Below are positions 16,727-25,227 of a stretch of DNA of 64,000 nt, in pieces. Location of the stretch: the NCBI GenBank assembly GCA_017415805.1, contig JAFQEC010000020.1, forward strand, positions 19,224-83,223, in the 5' to 3' direction. The number at the start of each line of letters is the position of its first letter. Positions within the stretch are counted from its first letter, which is position 1. Both the position numbers and the translations under genes were made by a program. The notes under the pieces are model-generated. The model did no database searches and was not told the origin of the DNA. It saw nothing but the letters and a program-made list of their open reading frames with translations. Source of the stretch: Clostridia bacterium. GTDB lineage: Bacteria > Bacillota > Clostridia > Oscillospirales > CAG-272.

Positions 16727-17329
16727 TTATTGCAGCATCGCAGCCGATACTCTCTCAACCGCTGCGGGCAAAATCTGCCACTCCGCCTGCTCCATTACTC
16801 TTTTCTGTAACACCTCGGGCGTGTCGCCGTCCTCAATGTAAACGGCCTTTTGCAGTATGATCTCGCCCCCGTCGGGGATCTCGTTGACAAAGTGCACCGT
16901 CGCACCCGTCACCTTCACGCCGTACGCAAGCGCGGCCTCGTGCACGTGAAGGCCGTAGTAGCCCTTGCCGCAAAAGCTCGGGATCAGCGAGGGGTGCACG
17001 TTGATGATGCGCCGCTCGTACTTGCGCGTAAAATCGGCCGAGAGGATGGCCAAAAAGCCCGCAAGAACGATCAGGTCAATTCCCTTTTCTTCCAAAAGCG
17101 CGACCAGCGCGTGCTCAAAGGCCTCGGCCGAGCCAAGCTCCCGTTTGAGCAGCGTAACGCCCTCCACACCCGCGTTCGCGGCGCGCGTGAGCGCGTATGC
17201 GCCCTCCTTGTTCGAGACCACCAGCGCGATCTCTCCGTGGGGCATCCTGCCTGCACGCTCGGCGTCCAGCAAGGCCTGCAAATTCGTGCCGCCGCCCGAA
17301 ACCAGAACGGCAATCCGTGTCTTTTTCAT
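16727..17329 (-). CDS. purN: Phosphoribosylglycinamide formyltransferase
   Basis: Folate-dependent GAR transformylase, GAR to FGAR. 200 aa with the N-terminal SGGGTNLQALLDA and the catalytic set seen in INVHPSLIPSF (Asn, His) and NEIPDGGEII (Asp). Its ATG overlaps the TGA of purM (TGATG), which suggests translational coupling. Confidence 0.96.
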   Translation of the reverse strand: MKKTRIAVLVSGGGTNLQALLDAERAGRMPHGEIALVVSNKEGAYALTRAANAGVEGVTLLKRELGSAEAFEHALVALLEEKGIDLIVLAGFLAILSADFTRKYERRIINVHPSLIPSFCGKGYYGLHVHEAALAYGVKVTGATVHFVNEIPDGGEIILQKAVYIEDGDTPEVLQKRVMEQAEWQILPAAVERVSAAMLQ

Positions 17330-18381
17330 CAGCAGAACACCACGCCCTCGTCGCCCTTGACGATCTCGCCGATCACGTAGGCGTCCTCGCCGTGGGCGCG
17401 CAGGATCGAGAGGGCCGTCTCCACCTCGGCGGCGGGCACCACGATGCTCATGCCCACACCCATGTTGTAGGTGTTGTACATATCGCGCTCGGGAATGTTG
17501 CCGAACTTGGCGATCAGGTCAAAGATGGGGAGCACGCGCACGTCGCTCTTGCGGATCTTTGCCGAAAGACCTGCGGGAAGCGAGCGCGGAATGTTCTCGT
17601 AAAAGCCGCCGCCCGTGATGTGCGAAATACCCTTCACGTCCACCTTCTCGAGAAGTGCCAAAACCGCCTTCACGTAAATGCGGGTGGGGGTGAGCAGTGC
17701 CTCGGCAATGGTGCGGCCGCCCAGCTCCTCACGTGCCTCGTAGAGCAACGGATCGTTGTTGTCAATGTTGAACACCTTGCGGCACAGCGAAAAGCCGTTG
17801 GAGTGAATACCCGTGGACGGGAGCGCGATCACCGCGTCGCCCTCTGCCATACGGTTCTTGTCCAGGATCTTTTTCTTGTCCACCACGCCCACGGCAAAGC
17901 CCGCGAGATCGTAGTCCTCCACGGGCATCAGTCCGGGGTGCTCTGCGGTCTCACCGCCGATGAGTGCCGCGCCCGACTGCACGCAGCCCTCGGCCACGCC
18001 CGACACGATCGCCGCGATCTTCTCGGGCACGTTCTTGCCGCACGCGATGTAGTCCAGGAAGAACAGGGGCTTTGCGCCCACGCAGATGATATCGTTCACG
18101 CACATCGCCACGGCATCAATACCGATGGTGTCGTGCTTGTCCATGAGAATTGCCAGCTTGACCTTGGTTCCGCAGCCGTCGGTGCCCGAGACCAGCACGG
18201 GCTCCTCCATGCCTGCCACGTTCAATCCAAAGCAGCCGCCAAAGCCGCCCACGTCGTCCAGGCATCCCTCGTTCTTGGTGCGCGCGACGTGCTTTTTCAT
18301 CAGCTCCACCGCCTTGTAGCCCGCGGTGATGTCCACGCCTGCGGCAGCGTAGCTTGCCGAATGAGAATTCTTGTGATCCAT
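17329..18381 (-). CDS. purM: Phosphoribosylformylglycinamidine cyclo-ligase (AIR synthetase)
   Basis: ATP-dependent closure of FGAM to AIR. 350 aa with SYAAAGVDITAGYKAVELMK at the N-terminus, GTDGCGTKVKLAI, and the AIRS-C part GGGFYENIPRSLP. Start at 18381 has AAGGAG upstream; a longer upstream open frame would run into the intergenic hairpin and is rejected. Stop overlaps purN start. Confidence 0.96.
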   Translation of the reverse strand: MDHKNSHSASYAAAGVDITAGYKAVELMKKHVARTKNEGCLDDVGGFGGCFGLNVAGMEEPVLVSGTDGCGTKVKLAILMDKHDTIGIDAVAMCVNDIICVGAKPLFFLDYIACGKNVPEKIAAIVSGVAEGCVQSGAALIGGETAEHPGLMPVEDYDLAGFAVGVVDKKKILDKNRMAEGDAVIALPSTGIHSNGFSLCRKVFNIDNNDPLLYEAREELGGRTIAEALLTPTRIYVKAVLALLEKVDVKGISHITGGGFYENIPRSLPAGLSAKIRKSDVRVLPIFDLIAKFGNIPERDMYNTYNMGVGMSIVVPAAEVETALSILRAHGEDAYVIGEIVKGDEGVVFC

Positions 18382-18428
18382 TTTTTCGCTCCTTTGAGAG
18401 TTTTTGAAGGTTTCCAAAAGACAGGTTT

Positions 18429-18454
18429 TGCCTTGCCCCGAAAACGGGGCAAGG
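18429..18454. repeat. GC-rich hairpin upstream of purM
   Basis: GCCTTGCCCCG and CGGGGCAAGGC pair perfectly around AAAA. No U-run follows on the minus strand, so it may stabilise or be a processing site between purC and purM rather than stop transcription. Confidence 0.5.
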
Positions 18455-18494
18455 CAGGTGCATCCTCTATATTGCATAGTCCGAATCGCGCTTA

Positions 18495-18602
18495 CGCTTC
18501 GCATACAAAAATCGTGCAGAGCAAGGCGCACCGGAGCAGACGGACGATGGCGTAGTTTGCCTACGTCGAGTTCGTCTGCGAGGAGCAACGACGCTATGTG
18601 CG
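18495..18602. repeat. Intergenic hairpin element, copy A (purC-purM gap)
   Basis: A stem built from CAGACGGACGA...GGCGTAG and CTACGTCGAGTTCGTCTG, with flanks AAAATCGTGCAG and GCTATGTGCGGTTTT. Two relatives with the same architecture occur at 19361-19462 and 42096-42195. Reads as a dispersed extragenic palindrome inside the purine operon. Confidence 0.6.
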
Positions 18603-18607
18603 GTTTT

Positions 18608-19288
18608 TTATGCGAAGAACAGTTTATTCAGCGTCATAGGATCGACATACTCGCCATCCTTGTAAACGCGCATGTTGCCCGATGCGATCTCGTCGATGAG
18701 CATCACGTTGCCCTCGGCATCGTAGCCAAACTCAAACTTGATGTCGTACATATCCAGGCCCTTTGCCGCCAGATCGTCGGCCACGATCTTGGTGATCTTC
18801 TGGGTCATATCCTTGAGGTCGTCGTACTGTGCGGCGGTCATCACGCCCAGATCCACCAGACCGTCCTTGGTCACCAGCGGATCGCCCTTGGCGTCGTTCT
18901 TGAAGGTGGTCTCCACGTATGCGGGCAGATCCTGACCCTCGGTGCAGTAATCGGAGTAGCGGCGGAAGAACGAGCCCACTGCCTTGTAGCGGCAGATGAC
19001 CTCCAGACCCTTGCCGAACACCTTTGCAGGGAGCACCTCCATGGTGGTATCGTTCAGGTTGGCGTTCACGTAGTGGGTGCGGATGCCTGCGGCATTGATC
19101 TTCTCAAAGAAGTAGATCGACATACGCAGATTGACGTCGCCCACGCCCTCGATGGTGAGGCCCACCGTGTTTTCGCCGGGATCAAACACACCGTCCTTGC
19201 CGGTGCAGTCGTCCTTGAATTTGAGCAGATAGTTGCCGTTGTCCAGTGCAAATACGTCCTTGGTCTTTCCGGTGTACACGAGTTTCAT
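18608..19288 (-). CDS. purC: Phosphoribosylaminoimidazole-succinocarboxamide synthase
   Basis: SAICAR synthetase: CAIR plus aspartate plus ATP. 226 aa, shorter than many (about 240) but complete, starting [13 protein letters not shown] and containing [17 protein letters not shown] core and [21 protein letters not shown], the metal/ATP-binding end motif. GGAGAAAAAG precedes the ATG. The gaps on both sides (about 170-230 bp) hold hairpin elements. Confidence 0.96.
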   Translation of the reverse strand: MKLVYTGKTKDVFALDNGNYLLKFKDDCTGKDGVFDPGENTVGLTIEGVGDVNLRMSIYFFEKINAAGIRTHYVNANLNDTTMEVLPAKVFGKGLEVICRYKAVGSFFRRYSDYCTEGQDLPAYVETTFKNDAKGDPLVTKDGLVDLGVMTAAQYDDLKDMTQKITKIVADDLAAKGLDMYDIKFEFGYDAEGNVMLIDEIASGNMRVYKDGEYVDPMTLNKLFFA

Positions 19289-19360
19289 GTTCTTTTTCTC
19301 CTTTATGGTGAAAGTTTAATTTTTAATCTTGCTTGAATTCTATGTATTTCAATCGAGGAA

Positions 19361-19462
19361 AAATTGATGCAGCGCAAGAATGCACCGCAAAAAGCAAGGC
19401 GAAGGCGTAGTTCCCTACATCAAGCCGCTTTTGAGGAGCATCGCCGCGATGCGCGATTTTAC
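19361..19462. repeat. Intergenic hairpin element, copy B (purE-purC gap)
   Basis: Relative of the element at 18495-18602: a GGCGTAG / CTACATCAAGCC stem with flanks AAAATTGATGCAG and GCGATGCGCGATTTT. Its end overlaps the purE stop at 19459. Confidence 0.5.
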
Positions 19463-19956
19463 CGATTGAACTCTGCTGCAACAGCGGCATCTTTTTCGAG
19501 CACCTTTGCCGCATCGCTCTTGCGTTTTGCGATCAGACGCTCGGCCAGCTCCTCATCGGCCGTGGCTAAAATTTGCGCCGCCAGCAGTGCCGCGTTGCCG
19601 CCGCCGTTGATGGCAACCGTCGCCACGGGGATGCCCGTGGGCATCTGCACGGTGGAGAGCAGTGCGTCCAGCCCGTCGAGGTTGCCGGACTTACAGGGAA
19701 CGCCGATCACGGGGAGCGTGGTGTTTGCGGCGACCGCGCCCGCCAGATGCGCCGCCATGCCCGCAAATGCGATCATCACGCCAAAGCCGCGCTCACGCGC
19801 CTTAGCCGAAAACTCCGCCGCCTCGGCAGGGGTGCGGTGCGCGGAGTAAACGTGCACCTCGTACGCAACGCCCAGCGCGTCCAAAAGATCCGTCGCCTTA
19901 CGCACGATCGGCAGGTCGCTGTCGCTTCCCATCAGAATGCCTACTTTTTTGCTCAT
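19459..19956 (-). CDS. purE: N5-carboxyaminoimidazole ribonucleotide mutase, class I
   Basis: Interconverts N5-CAIR and CAIR. 165 aa with [20 protein letters not shown] and [22 protein letters not shown], the conserved CO2/AIR-site segments. It belongs to class I, which normally works with PurK; no purK is in this window. It is the first gene of the operon; the ATG at 19956 follows AAGGAGGAAG. Its leader carries the ZTP-type riboswitch and terminator. Confidence 0.96.
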   Translation of the reverse strand: MSKKVGILMGSDSDLPIVRKATDLLDALGVAYEVHVYSAHRTPAEAAEFSAKARERGFGVMIAFAGMAAHLAGAVAANTTLPVIGVPCKSGNLDGLDALLSTVQMPTGIPVATVAINGGGNAALLAAQILATADEELAERLIAKRKSDAAKVLEKDAAVAAEFNR

Positions 19957-19975
19957 TTCTTCCTCCTTGCTTTGC

Positions 19976-20020
19976 AAAAAACAGCAGGGCGCACTTATGC
20001 CTTGCAGAATAAGTGCGCCC
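19976..20020 (-). terminator. Riboswitch expression-platform terminator
   Basis: Minus strand GGGCGCACTTAT (20020-20009) pairs with ATAAGTGCGCCC (19998-19987), followed by a T-run (19981-19976). The 5' arm overlaps the last bases of the aptamer (CTGGGCG), so aptamer folding and terminator folding exclude each other. Confidence 0.85.
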
Positions 20021-20103
20021 AGACGGTCGGCAGGGAGCATCGCTCCCCTTCCAAGGCTCTGTTCCACTGTGTTTGACACATGATCCGTCAGTTGCAAAGC
20101 CCG
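20016..20103 (-). promoter_or_regulatory. ZTP/ZMP (pfl) riboswitch aptamer upstream of purE
   Basis: On the minus strand: GGGCTTT..., then ACTGACGG, a GTGT/ACAC hairpin, GGAAC, AGAGCC closing the first stem, a linker hairpin GGGAGC/GCTCCC, and finally GCCGACCGTCTGGGCG. The ACTGACGG element and the 3' CCGACCGYCUGGGC element are the two conserved parts of pfl RNAs as I remember them (for example the Clostridium beijerinckii one). Known pfl RNAs bind ZTP/ZMP (AICAR phosphates), which build up when 10-formyl-THF is short, and turn genes on. Here the switch would raise the whole purine operon including fhs. Recognised by eye, not by covariance search. Confidence 0.8.
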
Positions 20104-20120
20104 TATTCATTTCTACATAT

Positions 20121-20149
20121 AGTATAGCGCGAAGCATGTCGTTTGTCAA
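20121..20149 (-). promoter_or_regulatory. Promoter of the purE-fhs operon
   Basis: Minus strand TTGACA (20149-20144), 17 bp, TATACT (20126-20121). The transcript would start near 20114, just before the riboswitch. Confidence 0.85.
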
Positions 20150-20232
20150 GAGATTTTGAAGGATTTATATAATTTTATAATCTCGCTCGCTCACGCGCGT
20201 GCGCGCGATCGCACGTTTTGTAAAAAAAGACG

Positions 20233-20260
20233 AAAAAGGGGCACCATGGTGCCCCTTTTT
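20233..20260 (-). terminator. Terminator after the purF-like gene
   Basis: A 28-bp perfect palindrome, AAAAAGGGGCACC/GGTGCCCCTTTTT around AT, starting 3 bp past the stop. It separates purF from the purE operon. Confidence 0.9.
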
Positions 20261-20262
20261 GA

Positions 20263-21675
20263 TCATTCCTTGCCGTTCCAGCAATACGTACAGAGCTTGT
20301 CTGCGGGCACTCCCGTTGCCTCGATCATATCGTCCAGACGGTGATAGCGCAGCGAGGTGAAGTGCAGCTCTCGGCGGATCTCCTCTACCATACGGTTATA
20401 TTTTTCGCTGTCGGGATCGGAATATGCCTCGATCATGGCCTCGTCGGGCTCCGCTCCCTCCAGGCGCTGGATCACGCGGCGCGTGATGAGCTCCATCGGC
20501 GAGGTCGAGCGCGAGAAGTTCAGATACTTGCAGCTGTAAAACAGAGGCGGGCATCCCACGCGGATGTGCACCTCGCGCGCACCGCTTTCATACAAAAACT
20601 CGGTGGTCTCGCGCAGCTGCGTGCCGCGCACGATCGAATCGTCGATGAGCAGAAGGCTCTTATCCGCGATCAGGTCGTGGATCGGGATCAGCTTCATCTT
20701 TGCAATCAGATTGCGCTTGCTCTGGTGCGTGGGCAAAAAGGAACGCGGCCAGGTGGGCGTGTATTTGATGAAGGGACGCGCATACGGAATACCCGATGCA
20801 TTCGCATAGCCCACGGCGTGCGCGATGCCCGAATCGGGAACACCTGCCACAAAATCGGGCTTGACGTTGTCGCGCTGCGCCAGCAGCTTGCCGCAGCGGT
20901 TGCGCACAGCCTCGACGCTCTGCCCCTCATACGAGGACGAGGGATAGCCGTAGTAGATCCACAGGAATGTGCAGATTTTCATATCCGTCCCGGGGTTAAT
21001 TAAGGTTTTGACCCCCTCGCTTGTGATCACCGCGATCTCCCCCGGTCCCAGCTCCTTGCAGTCCTTATATCCCAGATTGAGATAAGAAAAGCTCTCCAGT
21101 GCCGCGCAGTATCCCGTTCCGTCCGCCTTTTTGCCAATGGCCACGGGCGTTCTGCCCCGCTTGTCGCGCGCGGCATAGATGCCCTTCGGAGTGAGGATCA
21201 GCATGCTCAGCGACCCGTCGATGTGCTCTTGCGCATAGCGGATACCGTCAATAAAGTTTTCCTTTTGGTTGATCAGCGCGGCCACAAGCTCGGTGGGGTT
21301 GATCTCGCCGCCGTGCATCTCAAAGAAGTGCGCGGTGCCCTTGGTAATCTCGTTCACGATGGCATCGGCATTGTTGATCTTGCCCACCGTCGCGATGGCA
21401 AAGGTGCCGTGATGCGAGCGGATCAGGATGGGCTGGGGCTCAAAATCCGAGATCGAGCCGATGCCGATGCACCCCCGCATCGACGTGGATTCCGAGGAAA
21501 ACTTGGTACGGAAGGGAGCGTTTTCGATGTTATGGATCGCCTTATCAAAGCCGTGCTCCTCATCATACACCACCAGTCCCGCACGCCGCGTTCCCAGGTG
21601 AGAATGATAGTCGGTGCCGTAAAAGAGATCAAAAACACAATCCTCTCTCGAGGCCACGCCAAAAAAGCCGCCCAT
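20263..21675 (-). CDS. PurF-like PRPP amidotransferase with a degenerate glutaminase site
   Basis: 470 aa with the PurF layout: N-terminal Ntn/class II glutaminase-like domain (about 1-250) and C-terminal phosphoribosyltransferase domain with an intact PRPP loop LLLIDDSIVRGTQ and a C-terminal CTYCWNGKE, like the cluster-binding end of clostridial PurF. Normal PurF needs an N-terminal Cys (CGVFG); here the protein begins MGGFFGVAS with Gly at that place and no upstream Cys. The glutamine-binding HNG motif is also changed to TVGKIN. It may use free ammonia, a partner glutaminase, or have another role. Start at 21675 has GGAGGT 6 bp upstream. Own promoter region and terminator; not in the ZTP-controlled unit. 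Confidence 0.8.
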   Translation of the reverse strand: MGGFFGVASREDCVFDLFYGTDYHSHLGTRRAGLVVYDEEHGFDKAIHNIENAPFRTKFSSESTSMRGCIGIGSISDFEPQPILIRSHHGTFAIATVGKINNADAIVNEITKGTAHFFEMHGGEINPTELVAALINQKENFIDGIRYAQEHIDGSLSMLILTPKGIYAARDKRGRTPVAIGKKADGTGYCAALESFSYLNLGYKDCKELGPGEIAVITSEGVKTLINPGTDMKICTFLWIYYGYPSSSYEGQSVEAVRNRCGKLLAQRDNVKPDFVAGVPDSGIAHAVGYANASGIPYARPFIKYTPTWPRSFLPTHQSKRNLIAKMKLIPIHDLIADKSLLLIDDSIVRGTQLRETTEFLYESGAREVHIRVGCPPLFYSCKYLNFSRSTSPMELITRRVIQRLEGAEPDEAMIEAYSDPDSEKYNRMVEEIRRELHFTSLRYHRLDDMIEATGVPADKLCTYCWNGKE

Positions 21676-21713
21676 ATATGTACCTCCAAATCCAAACAGA
21701 ATACGCATCTATT

Positions 21714-21742
21714 TTAACACAGATCAATAAAAAAGAAAAGTA
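21714..21742 (-). promoter_or_regulatory. Weak promoter candidate for the purF-like gene
   Basis: On the minus strand TAAAAT lies near 21720-21715 within an AT-rich leader, with only a poor -35 (TTTTCT-like) about 17 bp before. No riboswitch was recognised in this leader. Confidence 0.35.
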
Positions 21743-21778
21743 GGAAAATAAAAAAAACAAAGTTTTTTTGCAAAAAAA

Positions 21779-21812
21779 TGAAAACAAGCGCTCGCAAAAG
21801 GGCGAGCGCTTG
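21779..21812 (-). terminator. Terminator after the CLC gene
   Basis: Minus strand CAAGCGCTCGC (21812-21802) pairs with GCGAGCGCTTG (21795-21785), followed by a T-rich run. Confidence 0.85.
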
Positions 21813-21815
21813 CTC

Positions 21816-23420
21816 TTATTTCTTTCCATAGATCTCCTGCTCGCCCAGGATCGCGCAAAGTTCCTCGGCGGTGCGAGCCGCATCGTAGGTGGTAAAGTTC
21901 AGCCGCAAAATATCCCCCTCGCGCAAAGCGCCTCCCTCGTAGGAGTCCTTCTCGTCATTCCCCTTTCGCACCGAGAGCACGTGGCAGAAGGGGGGCCAGA
22001 GAATATCGCGCGGCTCCTTTCCGACGGCAAAGGTGCCGGGCAGCACGGTCACGTGCACATCAAAGGCGCGGTGTGTCCTGCCCTTGTGCTGCTTGTGCAC
22101 CTCGCGCTCCATGGCGATCTCGTTGATCGAGGTCACGCCGATGGTCTCCACGATAATATAGGAGATCAGCACGGCCAGCAGAATGGGCAGCACGTTGTGG
22201 AAGCCCGAGAGCACCTCGACCGAGAACACGGCCGCGGTGAGGGGCGTGCGCACCGACGCGCTGAAGAAGGACGCCATGCCGATGACGACCAACAGCATGA
22301 AGTACTGCGATTCCAGCACGTTGGTGAGGATCATAACCTCGGCGGTGATCGAGCCGATCAGCGCGCCGCACACCAAAAGCGGCGTAAAGAGGCCGCCCGT
22401 GGCGCCCACGTCGTTGGAAAGGATCACCAGCACCGAGCGCGCCAGCAGGAGCGCGAGCGCCAGATACCACACCACGCGGTGCTCGAGCAGTGCCTCGATC
22501 AGGCTGTGCCCCGTGCCGATGCAGGCGTAGGAGAAGCAGCCCACCAGCGCGACCAGCGCAAACACGGGCGCGACCTTGAAAAAGGGGTGCACGTTTTTGG
22601 CAATACGGTGCATCACGGTACGCACAAGGCGCGTGGTCTTGGCAAACACGTACGCAAAGCCGCCGCACAAAAGTGCGATCGGGATCGCCACCCAAGTAAG
22701 CGACAGCGGAAGCACCTCCACCACCTCAAAGTGAAAGAGCGCGCTCTCAAAATCGGCAAAATAGCAAAGCACCTTCAGCGTTCCCATGCCCGCAAGCACG
22801 CTGGTCAGCGAGGAGATCAGCAAAAGCGGGGAGAAGCGGCGGTGCCCCTCCTCCAATCCGAACAGGACCGCCGCCATCGGCGCACCCGTTGCGACCGCAA
22901 AGCCTGCCGTGGCACCGCCCGTCATGACGTAGCGCTCCCACGCAAGATGGTGCTTGCGCCCAAGCACGCGCGTCGTGCCGCTTCCCACGGCCGTGCCGAT
23001 CTGCACGGCAGGCCCCTCGTCGTTACCTAAGGGTATACCGCACAGATAGGAAAGCAGGGCCGAGGTGAACACGAATATGATATTGCGCAGCCAATGGAAG
23101 GTGATCAGGCCGCGCATCAGTGCCACGGCCGTCGGGATACCTCCTCCCCGCGAGTGCGGCGAATAGGACAGGCACAGCGAAACAACGAGTGCCACCAGCA
23201 CCGCCCCCGCCACGACAAGCGGAATATAGGCGGGATTTTGATTTGCAAACAGGAAGATCTCGCGCGAAACCTCGATCACGTGCTCCGAGATCACGCGGAA
23301 CGCGAAGATCAAGGCACCCGTTACCGCGCCCGCTACTCCCGAAAACACCACGCTCGGGAGAATGATATTGGTAACGTGGTTCCACACCCTTTTGCGTCTG
23401 TTCATAGCAGCTCGTTCCAT
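21816..23420 (-). CDS. CLC-family chloride/proton antiporter with C-terminal RCK_C (TrkA-C) domain
   Basis: 534 aa. About ten to twelve hydrophobic segments with CLC motifs: SRGGGIPTAV (GSGIP position, Ser to Gly), GNDEGPAVQIG (G-x-EGP with the gating Glu), GGLFTPLLV (GxFxP). LEEGHRRFS carries the Glu-Glu of the internal proton gate seen in CLC-ec1, which favours exchange of Cl- for H+ over a channel. Residues from about 455 on look like a cytoplasmic TrkA-C ligand-binding domain. The ATG at 23420 overlaps the preceding TGA (TGATG), so translation is probably coupled to the UPF0210 gene; ATG 23405 is an alternative. Confidence 0.88.
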   Translation of the reverse strand: MERAAMNRRKRVWNHVTNIILPSVVFSGVAGAVTGALIFAFRVISEHVIEVSREIFLFANQNPAYIPLVVAGAVLVALVVSLCLSYSPHSRGGGIPTAVALMRGLITFHWLRNIIFVFTSALLSYLCGIPLGNDEGPAVQIGTAVGSGTTRVLGRKHHLAWERYVMTGGATAGFAVATGAPMAAVLFGLEEGHRRFSPLLLISSLTSVLAGMGTLKVLCYFADFESALFHFEVVEVLPLSLTWVAIPIALLCGGFAYVFAKTTRLVRTVMHRIAKNVHPFFKVAPVFALVALVGCFSYACIGTGHSLIEALLEHRVVWYLALALLLARSVLVILSNDVGATGGLFTPLLVCGALIGSITAEVMILTNVLESQYFMLLVVIGMASFFSASVRTPLTAAVFSVEVLSGFHNVLPILLAVLISYIIVETIGVTSINEIAMEREVHKQHKGRTHRAFDVHVTVLPGTFAVGKEPRDILWPPFCHVLSVRKGNDEKDSYEGGALREGDILRLNFTTYDAARTAEELCAILGEQEIYGKK

Positions 23421-24778
23421 CAATTCTTCAAGCTGTGGATTGGCGCGGGGATGCGACCGCCGCGCGAGACAAATTTTGCGGGCGAATAGGGCTTTAGCTC
23501 CATAATGGGTGCTGTTCCGAGCAGTCCGCCGAAGCTGACCGACTCGCCCGCCTTCTTCCCGTAGGCAGGGATCACGCGCACAGCCGTGGTCTTGGTGTTG
23601 GCCACGCCGATCGAGATCTCGTCGGCGATCAGGCCGCAAATGACCTCCTCGGGGGTGTCGCCGGGAACGGCGATCATGTCAAGACCGACCGAGCACACCG
23701 CCGTCATGGCCTCCAGCTTTTCGATGGTGAGCGCGCCGCGCTCCACCGCCGCGATCATGCCCGCATCCTCGGAGACGGGGATGAACGCGCCCGACAGGCC
23801 GCCGACATGCGAGGACGCCATCACGCCGCCCTTCTTCACCGCGTCATTGAGCATGGCCAGCGCCGCCGTGGTGCCGCACGCACCGCAGGACTCCAGACCC
23901 ATTTCCTCCAGAATATGCGCCACCGAGTCACCGATCGCAGGCGTAGGCGCGAGCGACAGGTCAACGATGCCGAAGGGGGTGTTCAAGCGGCGTGCTGCCT
24001 CGCTTGCCACAAGCTGGCCCACGCGCGTGATCTTGAACGCCGTCTTTTTGATGACGTCCGCGAGCTCCGAGAGATCGCAGTCACCTGCGCGCCGAATGGC
24101 GGCGGCCACCACACCGGGGCCCGAAACGCCCACGTTGATCACCGCATCGGGCTCGCCGACGCCGTGGAACGCACCCGCCATAAAGGGGTTATCCTCGGGA
24201 ACGTTGGCAAAAACGACCAGCTTTGCACAGCCGATCGACTGGTTATCGCGCGTCAGATACGCCGCGCGCTTGATGGTGCTGCCCATCAAACGGATGGCGT
24301 CCATATTGATGCCTGCCTTGGTGGTTGCCACGTTGACCGACGCACAAACGGTCTGGGTCTCGGCCAGCGCCTCGGGCAACACCGAGATGAGGTTGCGCTC
24401 CCCCGCGGTCATGCCCTTGTGCACCAGCGCCGAGAAGCCGCCGATGAAATTGATCCCCAGCGTTTTCGCGGCCCGTTGCAGGGTATGTGCCAGCTTGAGA
24501 TACCCCTCGGGCGAGATGGCGCCGCCGATCTGCGAGATGGGGGTGACCGACACGCGCTTGTTCACGATCGGCACGCCGTACTCCTTCTCAATGGCACAGC
24601 CCGTGGATACCAGATGCTCGGCCGTTCGGGTGATCTTATCATAGACCTTGTCGCAAAGACGGTTCACGTCCTCGCTCACACAATCGAGCAGCGAAATGCC
24701 CATGGTTACGGTACGGATATCGAGATTTTCCTCGCGGATCATCCCGATCGTTTCGAGAATATCAGCAGTATTCAGCAT
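23420..24778 (-). CDS. UPF0210 / DUF711 family protein
   Basis: 452 aa, full length for the PFL-like UPF0210 family. It contains Gly-rich stretches such as [17 protein letters not shown] and [15 protein letters not shown] and the end [15 protein letters not shown] typical of the family. Its biochemical role is unknown. The gene directly follows the ACT-domain UPF0237 gene, its standard neighbour in many Firmicutes, so the two probably act together, with the ACT protein as a possible amino-acid sensor. GAGGTGG precedes the ATG. Confidence 0.9.
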   Translation of the reverse strand: MLNTADILETIGMIREENLDIRTVTMGISLLDCVSEDVNRLCDKVYDKITRTAEHLVSTGCAIEKEYGVPIVNKRVSVTPISQIGGAISPEGYLKLAHTLQRAAKTLGINFIGGFSALVHKGMTAGERNLISVLPEALAETQTVCASVNVATTKAGINMDAIRLMGSTIKRAAYLTRDNQSIGCAKLVVFANVPEDNPFMAGAFHGVGEPDAVINVGVSGPGVVAAAIRRAGDCDLSELADVIKKTAFKITRVGQLVASEAARRLNTPFGIVDLSLAPTPAIGDSVAHILEEMGLESCGACGTTAALAMLNDAVKKGGVMASSHVGGLSGAFIPVSEDAGMIAAVERGALTIEKLEAMTAVCSVGLDMIAVPGDTPEEVICGLIADEISIGVANTKTTAVRVIPAYGKKAGESVSFGGLLGTAPIMELKPYSPAKFVSRGGRIPAPIHSLKN

Positions 24779-24790
24779 CGTGCCACCTCG

Positions 24791-25060
24791 TCAAATGTGG
24801 TGCATGGTGTTGAAGATATCCTCGTGCATGGCACGGATATCCAGGGCGCGCTCGCGACCCGTCGCCGCCAGAAGATCGGCAAAATCGGCAAAGGGGATGT
24901 CCAGCGCGTTGATCTCGACCACCATGATCATGGCAAAGTACTCCGAGAGAACGCTTTGCGTGATCTCCACGATGTTTGCGTTGTGTGCGGTGCAAAGGGC
25001 ACTCACGTGTGAAATGATGCCGACGCTGTCGCGTCCGGTAACGGTGATGACTGCTTTCAT
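24791..25060 (-). CDS. ACT domain protein, UPF0237
   Basis: 89 aa, a single ACT fold starting MKAVITVTGRDSVGIISHVSALCTAHNANIVEITQSVL. ACT domains bind small ligands, often amino acids. Start at 25060 has AAAGGAG upstream. Paired with the UPF0210 gene 12 bp downstream. Confidence 0.92.
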   Translation of the reverse strand: MKAVITVTGRDSVGIISHVSALCTAHNANIVEITQSVLSEYFAMIMVVEINALDIPFADFADLLAATGRERALDIRAMHEDIFNTMHHI

Positions 25061-25094
25061 GGTTTTTCGCTCCTTTTTGATATTTACTGATGCT

Positions 25095-25123
25095 ATTATA
25101 TCGTATTGAAGAAAAAATATCAA
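25095..25123 (-). promoter_or_regulatory. Promoter for the ACT-UPF0210-CLC unit
   Basis: Minus strand TTGATA (25123-25118), 17 bp, TATAAT (25100-25095). Confidence 0.75.
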
Positions 25124-25176
25124 GTAGATTTTGAAAACAAATTTGCGCGCATGCGTGACGCTCGGAAAATTAAAGA

Positions 25177-25205
25177 TTGAAAAGTGCGCTTTTTTGTGTT
25201 ATACT
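25177..25205 (+). promoter_or_regulatory. Promoter for the 185-aa membrane protein
   Basis: TTGAAA (25177-25182), 17 bp, TATACT (25200-25205). Confidence 0.75.
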
Positions 25206-25227
25206 GATACCGTTGGAGGTGATTCGC

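Noticed and set aside
18382..18588. Longer N-terminus for PurM
   Set aside because: It would translate the intergenic hairpins; AAGGAG is placed for the ATG at 18381.
20016..20103. Guanine/adenine (xpt-type) purine riboswitch
   Set aside because: The conserved core of that class (TATA...TTTCTACC...CCGACTA) is absent; the ACTGACGG and CCGACCGTCTGGGC parts fit the pfl/ZTP class.
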